A stretch of DNA of 64,000 nt from Flavobacterium branchiicola (GCF_018383905.1 NZ_JAGYWA010000007.1:132059-196058); one strand, 5' to 3'; shown: positions 33,475 to 43,217, counted from the first letter of the stretch. Notes: generated by a model not told the origin, from the sequence alone. Made by a program: numbers and translations.

Positions 33475-35466
33475 TTAAGATAATTGCTCTTGAAGCTTTT
33501 TGATATCATCACGCAATTTGGCTGCTTGTAAAAAGTCTAATTCTTTGGCTGCTTTTTCCATTGATTTACGTTTCTCGCGAATCATTTTTTCCAATTCAGA
33601 TTTTGATAAATAAGCCGTTTCAGGTTCGGCAGCAACAGGCAAAGTATGACCCAATTCGTATTCTACCAAAGGGTTTTTTGTAAAGGCACTTTCGATTTTT
33701 TTATTTAAAGCCTGAGGTGTAATATTATTCGCTGTGTTGAAATTAATCTGTTTTGTTCTTCGATATTCGGTTTCGTCAATTGTTCGCTGCATACTGGCGG
33801 TAATTTTATCAGCATACATAATTGCTTTACCATTTAAGTTTCTTGCTGCACGACCAATGGTTTGCGTTAAAGATCGATGATTTCTTAAGAAACCTTCTTT
33901 ATCAGCATCTAAAATAGCTACAAGAGAAACCTCTGGTAAATCCAGACCTTCACGAAGTAAGTTTACACCAATAAGAACATCAAAAATACCTTTTCTTAAA
34001 TCCTGCATGATTTCGATACGTTCCAAAGTATCAACTTCAGAATGGATATAACGACAACGAATATTGACTTTTGTTAAATATTTGGCTAATTCTTCAGCCA
34101 TTCTTTTGGTCAGAGTCGTTACTAAAACTCTTTCGTCTAATTCGCAACGCACCTGAATTTCCTCAATCAAATCATCAATCTGATTTAAACTTGGGCGAAC
34201 TTCAATTATTGGATCTAATAATCCCGTTGGACGAATAATTTGTTCCACATAAATTCCGTCTGATTTTTGTAATTCATAATCAGCAGGAGTCGCAGAAACA
34301 TAAATAACCTGATTTTGTAATGCTTCAAATTCCTCGAACTTCAACGGACGGTTATCCATCGCAGCCGGAAGTCTGAATCCATATTCAACTAAATTTTCTT
34401 TACGGCTGCGGTCGCCTCCATACATGGCATGAACCTGCGAAACCGTAACGTGACTTTCATCAACAACCATCAAATAATCGCTTGGGAAGTAGTCTAATAA
34501 ACAGAAAGGTCTTGTTCCTGCCTCTCTTCCGTCCAGATAACGGGAATAATTTTCAATTCCGGAGCAGTAACCCAATTCACGAATCATTTCTAAGTCGAAA
34601 TTGGTTCTTTCTTCCAGACGTTTGGCTTCTAAATGTTTGCCTATTTCTTTAAAATAATCAACTTGTTTCACCAAATCCTGCTGAATTTCCCAGATTGCTC
34701 CTTGTAAAACTTCAGGTGAAGTCACAAACATATTGGCAGGATAAATAGTTAGTCTTTTGAATTTTTCTATTACTTGTGAGGTTGTAGCGTCAAAGGATTC
34801 TATTTCTTCAATTTCGTCTCCAAAAAAGTGAATTCTGTAGGCGTCATCAGCGTAACTTGGATATACTTCGACTGTATCGCCTTTGATTCTAAAAGTTCCC
34901 GGATTAAAATCTGCTTCTGTTCTGGCGTACAAACTTTGAACCAGACTGTGTAATAATTTGGTTCGTGAAATAACCTGATCACGATGTATTTCGATTACAT
35001 TTTTTTGAAATTCAACCGGATTTCCAATACCGTATAAACAAGAAACCGATGCTACGACCAAAACGTCACGTCTGCCTGAAAGCAGGGAAGAAGTGGTGCT
35101 TAAACGCATCTTTTCAAGCTCTTCATTGATAGATAAATCTTTCTCGATAAACACACCCGTTACAGGCATAAAAGCTTCAGGCTGATAATAGTCGTAATAA
35201 GAAACAAAATATTCAACTGCATTATTTGGAAAGAATTGTTTGAATTCTGAATACAATTGCGCTGCCAACGTTTTATTGTGTGCCAAAACGATCGTAGGGC
35301 GTTGTACTTCCTGAATTACATTTGCTACGGTAAACGTTTTACCGGATCCTGTAACTCCTAATAAAGTTTGATATTTTTCGCCATCAACAACACCTTGTGC
35401 TAATTTTTGTATGGCTTGTGGCTGATCTCCTTTTGGACTATATTCTGAGGCTACTTGAAAATTCAT
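33475..35466 (-). CDS. uvrB: Excinuclease ABC subunit B
   Basis: Nucleotide excision repair helicase-like subunit that verifies damage with UvrA and recruits UvrC. The 663-residue protein has Walker A GVTGSGKTFT near residue 39, the beta-hairpin YYDYYQPEAF near 92-101, DESHVT, the TGLLDPIIEVRP segment, helicase motif VI (QTIGRAARN), and the C-terminal UVR domain (KSELEKMIREKRKSMEKAAKELDF) that meets UvrC. Full length, single gene. Confidence 0.98.
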   Translation of the reverse strand: MNFQVASEYSPKGDQPQAIQKLAQGVVDGEKYQTLLGVTGSGKTFTVANVIQEVQRPTIVLAHNKTLAAQLYSEFKQFFPNNAVEYFVSYYDYYQPEAFMPVTGVFIEKDLSINEELEKMRLSTTSSLLSGRRDVLVVASVSCLYGIGNPVEFQKNVIEIHRDQVISRTKLLHSLVQSLYARTEADFNPGTFRIKGDTVEVYPSYADDAYRIHFFGDEIEEIESFDATTSQVIEKFKRLTIYPANMFVTSPEVLQGAIWEIQQDLVKQVDYFKEIGKHLEAKRLEERTNFDLEMIRELGYCSGIENYSRYLDGREAGTRPFCLLDYFPSDYLMVVDESHVTVSQVHAMYGGDRSRKENLVEYGFRLPAAMDNRPLKFEEFEALQNQVIYVSATPADYELQKSDGIYVEQIIRPTGLLDPIIEVRPSLNQIDDLIEEIQVRCELDERVLVTTLTKRMAEELAKYLTKVNIRCRYIHSEVDTLERIEIMQDLRKGIFDVLIGVNLLREGLDLPEVSLVAILDADKEGFLRNHRSLTQTIGRAARNLNGKAIMYADKITASMQRTIDETEYRRTKQINFNTANNITPQALNKKIESAFTKNPLVEYELGHTLPVAAEPETAYLSKSELEKMIREKRKSMEKAAKELDFLQAAKLRDDIKKLQEQLS

Positions 35467-35513
35467 TTTTTACTGATGAAAAATTAGTTTTGTAAAGATA
35501 CAAAGTTTGAAGG

Positions 35514-36458
35514 CTATTCGAGAAAATTAATCATGGCATCGTTTGTAAATTTTGACTGATCAATACTTAAAAAATGGCCAGCATCTGTTACGGTAATGGT
35601 TTTACAGTTTGGAACATATTTTTTTGCGCGCTCTAAACTTTCATCGGAATTAATGACATCGTGATCACCAATTAAAACTAAAACAGAGCTGGAAATCGAT
35701 CGTAATTCATCGTCTGAAAAGGGTGTCATTTTAAGCATACTCGAATTTGATTTTGCGTATTTATTAGCCAGATAAAATTGTTTTTTATAAACGGGGCTTA
35801 TCTTTTCGGGATGTGTAGAGAAGGTCTCTAATGTTTTCTCAAATTTTTTCTCACTTGGGAAAAGTTTGAGTATTAATGCTTTAGTTGTTTTTCTTACTTT
35901 GTCAATAAATTTAAAGGTTTGTGCAGGACTCAATAAAACCATTTTATCAATAGAATTTGTTTTTTGAGTAGCTAATAAAGTCGCAATCCAACCTCCGCGG
36001 GAAGCTGCTACAATATCAAATTGCTTTAATTTATAATGTGTAAAGATTTCATTGTACCATATTACAATTTCTTCTTTTGAAAGTGGTTTAGCGGTTAAGT
36101 TCGATTTTCCGGGTTCCATTAAAAAATCAATGGCATAAATGCGATGATTTTTGGCTAGAACTTTGATGTTTGGGTACCACATAGTAGAACTGGCATCCAT
36201 TCCGTGAAGTAAAACCAAATCTTTGCCATTTTTTGGACCGGCAATTATAACATGAGCAGTTCCAAAACTTGTTTTTACATTTTCTTCGGTATAGGGAATA
36301 TCCCAAAGTTTCAAAGCTTTGTTGTATGCTGCTGTATAATCTTGTTTGTCATTTTTGGTTTCAAAAACGTAATCTTCAAATTTTGCTTTTTTAGAAGAAG
36401 CGCAACTTGCAAATAAAAGAATAAGGAATAATCTAACGAATATTTTTGATGTACGCAT
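35514..36458 (-). CDS. Alpha/beta-hydrolase lipoprotein
   Basis: A hydrolase anchored as a lipoprotein: the start at 36458 gives MRTSKIFVRLFLILLFASC with the lipobox cysteine at 19. The core shows LVLLHGMDASSTMWYPNI, the nucleophile elbow in DIVAASRGGWIATLLA (Ser in A-S-R-G-G, a variant of G-x-S-x-G), VLVLIGDHDVI and a C-terminal DAGHFLSIDQ histidine. Family members are esterases, lipases or dehalogenases; substrate not predictable. An ATG 27 bases upstream is less likely because it would hide the signal. Confidence 0.82.
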   Translation of the reverse strand: MRTSKIFVRLFLILLFASCASSKKAKFEDYVFETKNDKQDYTAAYNKALKLWDIPYTEENVKTSFGTAHVIIAGPKNGKDLVLLHGMDASSTMWYPNIKVLAKNHRIYAIDFLMEPGKSNLTAKPLSKEEIVIWYNEIFTHYKLKQFDIVAASRGGWIATLLATQKTNSIDKMVLLSPAQTFKFIDKVRKTTKALILKLFPSEKKFEKTLETFSTHPEKISPVYKKQFYLANKYAKSNSSMLKMTPFSDDELRSISSSVLVLIGDHDVINSDESLERAKKYVPNCKTITVTDAGHFLSIDQSKFTNDAMINFLE

Positions 36459-36543
36459 AAAATTCAATTTACTATAAAGGTACAATAAACTGATTCTGAT
36501 AAGTTTCAGAATTTTTTCTCAAAATATCATAATTGTAATCTTT

Positions 36544-36748
36544 AACCCGTTGGCGTGAAATTAATTTCACGCCATTTTACTCAACATATTAGATAAAATC
36601 TGCGTATATCTGCTTTAATCTTTTTGAATCTGCGTGAAAAAATCTATACGCAAAAAGTATTTCACGCAGATCTAAGAAGATTTCAGCAGATTTAATTAAA
36701 TCTTATTTAGGGAATCAAATCACTTTATTTAATTTCATCCAACGGGTT
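36544..36748. repeat. Nested inverted repeat with AACCCGTTGG ends
   Basis: Outer arms AACCCGTTGG (36544-36553) and CCAACGGGTT (36739-36748). A perfect 22-base palindrome sits at 36552-36573, with arms GGCGTGAAATT and AATTTCACGCC. Inner arms ATCTGCGTGAAA (36628-36639) and complement (36660-36671) are exact and extend imperfectly outward through further AATCTGC segments. The same CCCAACGGGTT end occurs beside the repeat at 52.9 kb. No gene in the gap. Confidence 0.85.
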
Positions 36749-36753
36749 AATTT

Positions 36754-36984
36754 TTAATCTTTTTTTACTGTTAAATGATAAATCTGTACAAAAGCTAAAA
36801 TTGCATTAGGAATAATTACCGGTAAAAGCCATTGATTAATATCTCTGAAGTCTTTCAGGAAGATGCCGTAAATCACAAAACAAATACAGCCAAACATATT
36901 AATAAAACGAATTGTTCTGAGATCCTTCAGTAAAAATCCTCCAACAATAAAAACGGATGCGAGATAACCAATATACTCTGCCAT
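36754..36984 (-). CDS. Small membrane protein (YgjV-like)
   Basis: A 76-residue protein with three membrane helices (about 4-20, 28-45 and 50-70). The pattern EYIGYLASVFIVGGFLLKDLRTIRFINMFGCICFVIYGI resembles the YgjV-type small membrane proteins that share features with PQ-loop transporters. No transport activity is established. It is separated from neighbours by repeats on one side. Confidence 0.7.
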   Translation of the reverse strand: MAEYIGYLASVFIVGGFLLKDLRTIRFINMFGCICFVIYGIFLKDFRDINQWLLPVIIPNAILAFVQIYHLTVKKD

Positions 36985-37064
36985 AGTCTTGATATTAAAA
37001 TATTTAGACTAAATATAGCAAAAGCAAATTATAAAATCAAGATTTGGTGTTGTAAATCAGTGAT

Positions 37065-38021
37065 TTAAATAAACCATTTCTTTTGTTCCGCTTCACTCAA
37101 AAATGTCCAGGCAACAATACGGCTGTTTTTTTGCCCTTGTGCCATATCGATTGTTTTAACAGAAACGGCATTGACTTTTTTCAGCGTTTTATAGATGGAA
37201 GAAAGATTTTCTCTTTTTGAAACTAAAGTCGTAAACCATAAACATTGCGAAGTATATTTGGCGCTTTCGTAAATCATTTGAGTTACAAAACCAATTTCTC
37301 CACCGTTGCACCACAGTTCAGCATTTTGCCCTCCGAAGTTTAAAACGGGATTTGTATTTCTTTTTTCCTTTGGATTTAAATTGGAAACTTTTCTCGAGGT
37401 GCTTTTATTTGCCTCTTCTGCCGATGCATGAAAAGGAGGATTACACATCGTAAAAGTGAAACGATCTTCGGGAATAATGATATTTTTGAAAATAAATCGA
37501 GGTTCAGTTTGTTGTTGTAAACTGATGGCATCGATTAATTTTGGATTTGCTTCGATGATTTTACTGCAATTTTCAATAGCTTTTTTCTCAATATCGGTCG
37601 CAACAAAACTCCAGTTGTAAATAGAATTTCCTAATATCGGATAGATTAAATTTGACCCCGTTCCGATATCTAATCCTAAAACAGCATTTCCTTCCGGAAT
37701 TTGTCCGTTATTGGTTTCGGCTAATAAATCGGCGATGTAATGTATATAATCGGCACGGCCTGGAATGGGCGGGCAAAGATAATTTTTAGGAATATCCCAG
37801 TTTTGAATATCGTAATAAGTCTGTAGCAAAGCTTTGTTCAGCGTTTTTACAGCAAGCGGATTACTGAAATCAATGGTTTCAATTTGATGTTTGTTTACGG
37901 AAACATAGACTTTTAGTTCAGGGCAATTTGAAATCAGTTTTTCAAAATCGTAGCGCGCGCGATGAAGATTTCTTGGGTGTAGAATGCTTTTTTCAGAATT
38001 GTTGTTTGTTTCCATTTTCAT
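37065..38021 (-). CDS. rlmF: 23S rRNA (adenine-1618 N6) methyltransferase
   Basis: Methylates A1618 of 23S rRNA using S-adenosylmethionine. The 318-residue protein begins LHPRNLHRARYDFEKLI after a short tail, as in RlmF, and shows the SAM site AVLGLDIGTGSNLIYPILG near residue 120 and the catalytic N6-adenine motif CNPPFHASAEEA near 200. The family-specific LCPPIPGRADYIHYIADLL and FGGQNAELWCNGGEIGFV segments are also present. Full length. The start could be the first or the third codon. Confidence 0.95.
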   Translation of the reverse strand: MKMETNNNSEKSILHPRNLHRARYDFEKLISNCPELKVYVSVNKHQIETIDFSNPLAVKTLNKALLQTYYDIQNWDIPKNYLCPPIPGRADYIHYIADLLAETNNGQIPEGNAVLGLDIGTGSNLIYPILGNSIYNWSFVATDIEKKAIENCSKIIEANPKLIDAISLQQQTEPRFIFKNIIIPEDRFTFTMCNPPFHASAEEANKSTSRKVSNLNPKEKRNTNPVLNFGGQNAELWCNGGEIGFVTQMIYESAKYTSQCLWFTTLVSKRENLSSIYKTLKKVNAVSVKTIDMAQGQKNSRIVAWTFLSEAEQKKWFI

Positions 38022-38158
38022 TAATTTCCCTGCAAAGATAGGTATTCCTTTTGGTAATTCATCTTATGAAAACGATTGCCCTAGCCCTGATCGCAGCGGT
38101 ATCCTTTTTCCTTCTTCTTTAAAAGGGAAAAGATATAGCGAAGAGCAGGAATAGCTCC

Positions 38159-38821
38159 TTAATCAAAACACTCCATTATAAGCAAATCACCTTCCTGATG
38201 TGTTATGGTTACAAGTCCGTCTTTTTCAACAGAATTACTGCTTCCGGTTCTATAACCCATTGTCAGTGTGTCGTTTTGTAATTCGTATTTTAAATTATGG
38301 GAAGTTATGCCGTTTACAACGCCAATTGGAATAAGCGAAATTGGTGTTTTTGCGGTGTACCACTTTTCAAATTTTCGTGGCAACAGGAATATTTTTGAAT
38401 GATCATCGAGTATTACAATTTTTAAGGAATCGCGATGACGAACAATATTGGTAAGGTTGGTGATGGTGTGGTCGGCTCGTTTTCCGGTTGCCCAGACTAC
38501 ATTTACGGCAGGGATTTTTCTTTCGACAAGATAGTCGCATGCTTTTTCGAGATCGGTTTTTTCCTGATCTTCGGTATGTACAATTTCGATAGGATATTGT
38601 GAGGTTCTGTAAATTTCGGGATCGAAACCACGATCGAAATCTCCTAAAAGTACATCGACTTTTATGCCTAATTCAATAACTCTTTCAATGGCTGAATCTA
38701 AAACGATAACAAGCGGAGACCATTCAAGTAATTGTCCTAATAATTCGGGATCACAGGCAGCGCCATTTGCAATTATTAAAGCGGGTTCCTGATCGTCGCG
38801 AACTATATGGTGTGATGACAT
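38159..38821 (-). CDS. Thiamine pyrophosphokinase
   Basis: Transfers pyrophosphate from ATP to thiamine to make thiamine diphosphate. The 220-residue protein has ALIIANGAACDPELL, LLGDFDRG near residue 80 (metal-binding aspartates), HTEDQEKTDLEKACDYL near 102-118 and the substrate motif WATGKRADHTITNL near 130-143. A beta-roll C-terminal domain follows, ending in GLVTITHQEGDLLI. All motifs of the family are intact. No thiamine riboswitch was recognised upstream in the 80-base gap. Confidence 0.9.
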   Translation of the reverse strand: MSSHHIVRDDQEPALIIANGAACDPELLGQLLEWSPLVIVLDSAIERVIELGIKVDVLLGDFDRGFDPEIYRTSQYPIEIVHTEDQEKTDLEKACDYLVERKIPAVNVVWATGKRADHTITNLTNIVRHRDSLKIVILDDHSKIFLLPRKFEKWYTAKTPISLIPIGVVNGITSHNLKYELQNDTLTMGYRTGSSNSVEKDGLVTITHQEGDLLIMECFD

Positions 38822-38903
38822 GTGCGTTGTATTGAATGTGGAGCAAAGGTACGGCTACAATTTTAGATTTCTAAATTTAGATTTTAGATTTTTTACCAGT
38901 TAA

Positions 38904-39347
38904 TTAGAAATCAAGTAATCTTCTGTGGTAATTTATCTGACCTAAATGATAGGCTAAATGTGTAGAAAGATGTGTTAAGAAGAAACCCGTTGTCATTTCT
39001 TTTTCGAAAACGATTTGTGGATAAATGGCTTTTAAATCTTCTTCGGTTAAAGTATCGAGTACATTATTTATCATTAGAATTGTGCTTTCAATTTTTGAAA
39101 TTAATTCTGATTTCGGAATGTCTTTTAATGAAAATTCTAAAGGCCGATCTCTCACATAACCTGTTTTTCCAAGTTCGGTGCCGATATAAGTGTTGAGGTT
39201 TCCAATTAAATGAAGACAAAGATTCCCTGCCGAATTGGATATGCTTTTATCAATAATCCAAAGAGAACTTTCGGTTTGATACGATTCAATTTCCAGCTTC
39301 AGTTTGCTTAAATCTCTGTTGTAAAGTGATTTTAGTGTTTCGATCAT
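38904..39347 (-). CDS. DinB-superfamily protein (DUF1572-like)
   Basis: A 147-residue four-helix protein. Histidines at GNLCLHLIGNLNTYI (near residue 46) and THLSTHLAYHLGQINYHRR (C-terminal) form the expected metal triad. Third DinB-like protein in the window. It ends 4 bases after the GyrI-like gene begins its own end region: the two minus-strand genes are nearly contiguous (39352 and 39347), so they are probably co-transcribed. Reaction unknown. Confidence 0.8.
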   Translation of the reverse strand: MIETLKSLYNRDLSKLKLEIESYQTESSLWIIDKSISNSAGNLCLHLIGNLNTYIGTELGKTGYVRDRPLEFSLKDIPKSELISKIESTILMINNVLDTLTEEDLKAIYPQIVFEKEMTTGFFLTHLSTHLAYHLGQINYHRRLLDF

Positions 39348-39351
39348 GATA

Positions 39352-39834
39352 TTAGTTTTTACTTTTTATCGGAATCCAGATTTCTTCTTCAGAAGTTGGA
39401 TCGTCTTTTTTGTATCTTTCATCCATTACCGCAAAATGAGGTCTGTCGTCTACCGTATAATCAGAATTAGGCAGCCATTGCGTAAAAATATTATGGTAGG
39501 TTGTGTGTGCTTCTGTTTGCGATCCTTTATGAAGAAATACGGCATATATTCCCGTTGGGATTGTTAACGTTTCCATTTCCTGTGGTACATCGTCAAAATT
39601 TTTAACTTCGATCGCAGCCCATTTTTGAAAGTTTTCACTTGGGTCAAAGTTCTCAAAATGATTGGGAGAAAATACTTCTAATGAATATAAGATGTTGTCT
39701 ACAGAATTTTCGATTTCCTTACGTCTGGGCATAAAATTGCTCCATAACTGAAAGGTTTTATTTTCCATAAATGACATTATTATGTATTTACCGATTAATT
39801 TTTTCTCGGTTAATATTTTGATATGCGCTTCCAT
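39352..39834 (-). CDS. GyrI-like effector-binding domain protein
   Basis: A 160-residue stand-alone effector-binding domain of the AraC/GyrI type. The start at 39834 (MEAHIKILTEKKLIGKYIIMSF) matches the normal domain beginning and avoids overlap with the DUF4249 gene. The signature C-terminal half is WAAIEVKNFDDVPQEMETLTIPTGIYAVFLHKG followed by IFTQWLPNSDYTVDDRPHFAVM and EEEIWIPIK. Such proteins bind small amphipathic molecules. The AraC regulator at 48061 carries a related domain. Confidence 0.85.
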   Translation of the reverse strand: MEAHIKILTEKKLIGKYIIMSFMENKTFQLWSNFMPRRKEIENSVDNILYSLEVFSPNHFENFDPSENFQKWAAIEVKNFDDVPQEMETLTIPTGIYAVFLHKGSQTEAHTTYHNIFTQWLPNSDYTVDDRPHFAVMDERYKKDDPTSEEEIWIPIKSKN

Positions 39835-39844
39835 TTTAGCAAGT

Positions 39845-40666
39845 TTATTGAATTGTATATTTTTTTGTGTCGATTTCACTAAGTGAAAAATAACCTAACG
39901 GATAATTTTCTTTATTAGTTACATTAACAATGTTTCCTTTTACGGTTGCAGGAGGAGACTGAAAAGGTCCTCCAACATTGTTTCCGGCAATACTAACTAA
40001 GATATTCATATAATTATAGTATTGTTTTGAGATTCCGAAATGTGTTATTTCGATTTCATTTCCAACTATTAAATCTTCATCATCTGAAAGACTGAAAAAT
40101 TCATTCCCGTTAAAAAACTTATCCTCATCTACATAAAATGTTGATTTGATTTTATTGGAGTAGATGTATTTGTATAAATAAAAATTATCTGCATCGCCGG
40201 GATCATTGTAAAAGGCTTTTATTTCAATGTCTTTTCCTGTAAAGCCGCCTTCATTATTTTGCTCTATTCGCGAAATTGGAGCTACCGATTTTAAAGTTTC
40301 GGTTGCGATGTACCTATTTCCTCGGCTAATTACGGTTAATGTATATTCCTCATCGATAACGGGTTCGAAATTAGTGCAGACGTATACGCCGGTTTTTTTA
40401 ACTTCTATAAAATTAAAGTGTTCATCACGACTGTTTTTTATAGAGATGGTGGCACCGGAAACAGTTGGAATTACGTTTTCAAAATAACCGGTTGTTGTAG
40501 TTAGTTTTATAGTCTGGTCATTTCCTGTTGTACCTTTTTTCCAATTGATAGCGGCTTCGATTACTAATTTTGGAGGTGCAGTATCTAAATCAACATTAAC
40601 CACTTCCTCACAACTTGTGAAGAAAAGCGATATAAAAAATACGATTATTAGGATTGCTTTTTTCAT
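39845..40666 (-). CDS. DUF4249 lipoprotein, partner of the TonB receptor
   Basis: A 273-residue lipoprotein of the DUF4249 family: signal MKKAILIIVFFISLFFTSC with the cysteine at 19, then EEVVNVDLDTAPPKLVIEAAINW, the family opening, and a beta-rich body. DUF4249 genes in Bacteroidota regularly follow a TonB-dependent receptor gene, as here (36-base gap). By analogy with other Bacteroidota pairs it may be a surface-exposed accessory of the receptor, but the ligand is not known. Confidence 0.9.
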   Translation of the reverse strand: MKKAILIIVFFISLFFTSCEEVVNVDLDTAPPKLVIEAAINWKKGTTGNDQTIKLTTTTGYFENVIPTVSGATISIKNSRDEHFNFIEVKKTGVYVCTNFEPVIDEEYTLTVISRGNRYIATETLKSVAPISRIEQNNEGGFTGKDIEIKAFYNDPGDADNFYLYKYIYSNKIKSTFYVDEDKFFNGNEFFSLSDDEDLIVGNEIEITHFGISKQYYNYMNILVSIAGNNVGGPFQSPPATVKGNIVNVTNKENYPLGYFSLSEIDTKKYTIQ

Positions 40667-40702
40667 GGTATATTTTTTATTTTCCTTTTACAGAATGAAT
40701 TT

Positions 40703-43084
40703 TTAAAATTTAAAATTATAACTCACCGCAGGTACAATTCCGAAAATGGAGGTTTGAACTGCTTCATTAACACCTGTATCAGAATTTTGTCTGAAGTTGA
40801 TTGATGCTGCATTCTGGCGGTTGTATAAGTTGTAAATACTAAAAACCCATTCGCCTTTCCAGTTTCTGTCTTTGTTTTTTCGAGGAGTTAAGGTTGCCGA
40901 AACATCTAAGTGATGATAAGCAGGAAGCCTGTTCTCGTTTCGTAATCCGTAACTAGGAACTGTAATTCCGAGATAAACATATTGCCCGTTTGGATACGTA
41001 ACCGGCTGTCCCGACTGTAAAGCAAAGTTAGCACCAAAAGACCATTTTTCGTTTAAATTATAGGCCGATGTGATGGCTAAATTATGTCGCTTGTCATAAG
41101 CAGAACTGTACCATTGTCCGTTATTAATCCCTGTTTCTTCGGGAGTTCTTCCCGGTGTTTGTTGTTCTGATTTTGATAAAGTATACGAAATCCATCCGTT
41201 GAATTTACCTTCGTTTTTCTTCAGCATAATTTCTAAACCGTAAGCTCGCATTTGTCCGTTTAAAATGACCTGTTCTATGGCGTCATTGGCAATTAAATTA
41301 GCACCGTCTATATAATCCAATCTGTTTTTAATTTCCTTATAATAAGTCTCAACTTCAAGTGAATAAGCTCCGTTTTTTATATTTCTAAAATAACCCAAAG
41401 CCACCTGATCTGCAATTTGTGGTTTGATGTAATTGTCACTTGGCATCCAGACATCCAGCGGAGTAGGAGATGAGGTGTTTGAAATTAATTGAAGATATTG
41501 CGCCATGCGATTATAACTCGCTTTTATGGACTGATCGTCATTTAACTGATAAGAAACGGCAAGTCTTGGCTCTAGATTATTGTAATCCTGAATGACTTTG
41601 TTTTGGCTAAAATATTGAGTAGAAGTGGGAGTTCCCTTTTCATAAATCTGCATGGCGGAGTTAAAAACTACCGGATTATTATTTTCGTAATAGTTTATGG
41701 TAGATGCGCCCAAACGGTAAAATAGACTGTAACGTAAACCGTAAGCAATTGTAATTCTTTTAGAAAGCTGATTTTCGGCATCTAAATAAATAGAAGGTTC
41801 AAAAGCATATTTTTTATCTAACTGATCGGGATTAATACCGGAATCGTCTGTTGTTGGTTTGATTGTTCCCGGATTAAAATCATAATAGATTCCGTTTAAG
41901 CCGTAACTCAATTTGAATTTATCTGAAATATAATGTTTGAAATCGTATTTGATATTGTAGTTTTTAATTCCCGAATCCCAGTTAAAACCAACAAAATCCA
42001 AATCAAGTCCGTAATAATAATCGCTGTAGATTAGCGATAAATTAGAAAACAGTTTGTTAGAATATAAATGATTCCAGCGCAGGTTTAAAGTTGAATTTCC
42101 GTAAGTATTGCTAAAACTTTTATTTAAGCTGAAAACATCCCGACCAAAATATCCAGATAAATACAAACTGTTGTTGTCGTTTAATTTATAACTGAATTTA
42201 GCATTTAAATCATAAAAATAAGCGGAGTTATCTTTGTTTTCTTCTGATAGTTTTAAAAATAAATGTGCGTACGAAGCTCTTCCGCCAATTAAAAATGAAC
42301 CTTTGTCTTTTACTATCGGACCTTCAGCAAGAAGTCGGCTTGAGATTAAACCGATTCCTCCGTTCATATGAAAATCTTTACTGCTTCCGTCTTTTTGATA
42401 AATTTCTAAAACAGAAGAAGCTCTTCCGCCAAATCTTGCGGGGATTCCGCCTTTGTATAATTTTAAGTCTTTAATGGCATCCGGATTAAAAACCGAGAAA
42501 AAACCAAAAACGTGAGAGGAATTGAAAATAGTAGCCTCATCTAATAAAATTAAATTTTGATCTGCACCGCCGCCCCTAACATTAAATCCTGAGGCGCCTT
42601 CTCCGGCATTGGTAACTCCGGGCAGTAATAAAATAGATTTTAAAACATCGACTTCGCCCATCACAACAGGCATTTTTTTAATAGTTGAAATCGAGAGTTT
42701 ATTAACGCTCATTTCGGGCGATTTGATGTTGATTTTGCCCTTATTATCTTTAATAACAACTTCTTGAAGTTCTTCGCCGCCTTCAGTTAGCGAAAAGTTA
42801 TTTTTAGTGTTTTGATTTAAAACAATCGTTTGCTGAATCGTTTGATACCCGATGTAAGTAATCTCGATTTCCTGTTCTCCTTTCGGGATTGTGAGCGAAT
42901 AGAATCCGTATTCATTTGTTGTAGTTCCTATTTTTAAAGCAGGAACATAAATATTTACACCAATTAAGGTCTCATTATTTTTTGAATCTTTTATGGTACC
43001 GCTTAACGTAAATTTTTCCTGAGAAAAGGAAACAAACGTAGTAAATATGATTAGTAGAAGAAAACTTATTTTTTTTGTAATCAT
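40703..43084 (-). CDS. TonB-dependent receptor with carboxypeptidase-like N-terminal domain
   Basis: A 793-residue outer-membrane transporter. Order: signal peptide (residues 1-21), carboxypeptidase-regulatory-like domain (FTLSGTIKDSKNNETLIGVNIYVP to about 97), plug domain with PVVMGEVDVLKSILLLPGVTNAGEGASGFNVRGGGADQNLILLDEA (about 138-185), and the 22-stranded barrel to the aromatic C-terminus ending VSYNFKF. It imports a ligand using TonB energy; the ligand is unknown. It is co-transcribed with the DUF4249 gene; no sigma/anti-sigma pair is adjacent. Confidence 0.93.
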   Translation of the reverse strand: MITKKISFLLLIIFTTFVSFSQEKFTLSGTIKDSKNNETLIGVNIYVPALKIGTTTNEYGFYSLTIPKGEQEIEITYIGYQTIQQTIVLNQNTKNNFSLTEGGEELQEVVIKDNKGKINIKSPEMSVNKLSISTIKKMPVVMGEVDVLKSILLLPGVTNAGEGASGFNVRGGGADQNLILLDEATIFNSSHVFGFFSVFNPDAIKDLKLYKGGIPARFGGRASSVLEIYQKDGSSKDFHMNGGIGLISSRLLAEGPIVKDKGSFLIGGRASYAHLFLKLSEENKDNSAYFYDLNAKFSYKLNDNNSLYLSGYFGRDVFSLNKSFSNTYGNSTLNLRWNHLYSNKLFSNLSLIYSDYYYGLDLDFVGFNWDSGIKNYNIKYDFKHYISDKFKLSYGLNGIYYDFNPGTIKPTTDDSGINPDQLDKKYAFEPSIYLDAENQLSKRITIAYGLRYSLFYRLGASTINYYENNNPVVFNSAMQIYEKGTPTSTQYFSQNKVIQDYNNLEPRLAVSYQLNDDQSIKASYNRMAQYLQLISNTSSPTPLDVWMPSDNYIKPQIADQVALGYFRNIKNGAYSLEVETYYKEIKNRLDYIDGANLIANDAIEQVILNGQMRAYGLEIMLKKNEGKFNGWISYTLSKSEQQTPGRTPEETGINNGQWYSSAYDKRHNLAITSAYNLNEKWSFGANFALQSGQPVTYPNGQYVYLGITVPSYGLRNENRLPAYHHLDVSATLTPRKNKDRNWKGEWVFSIYNLYNRQNAASINFRQNSDTGVNEAVQTSIFGIVPAVSYNFKF

Positions 43085-43168
43085 TGTTCTGGTTTTGATT
43101 TACATAGATAATAATTCTTACTAAATATTAAGGCGTAACTATTGTTAAAGATTAGTTAAGTTCAAAAA

Positions 43169-43193
43169 AAAGGCAGCTGATAAGGCTGCCTTT
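43169..43193 (-). terminator. Terminator of icd
   Basis: Perfect nine-base arms AAAGGCAGC (43169-43177) and GCTGCCTTT (43185-43193). The A-run before it on the plus strand gives a T-run on the minus strand, 25 bases after the icd stop. Confidence 0.85.
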
Positions 43194-43217
43194 AATAGTA
43201 TAAATATAATGTTATTA

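Noticed and set aside
38822..38903. Thiamine riboswitch upstream of or near the thiamine pyrophosphokinase
   Set aside because: The gap is short and I could not find the conserved TPP-box segments.
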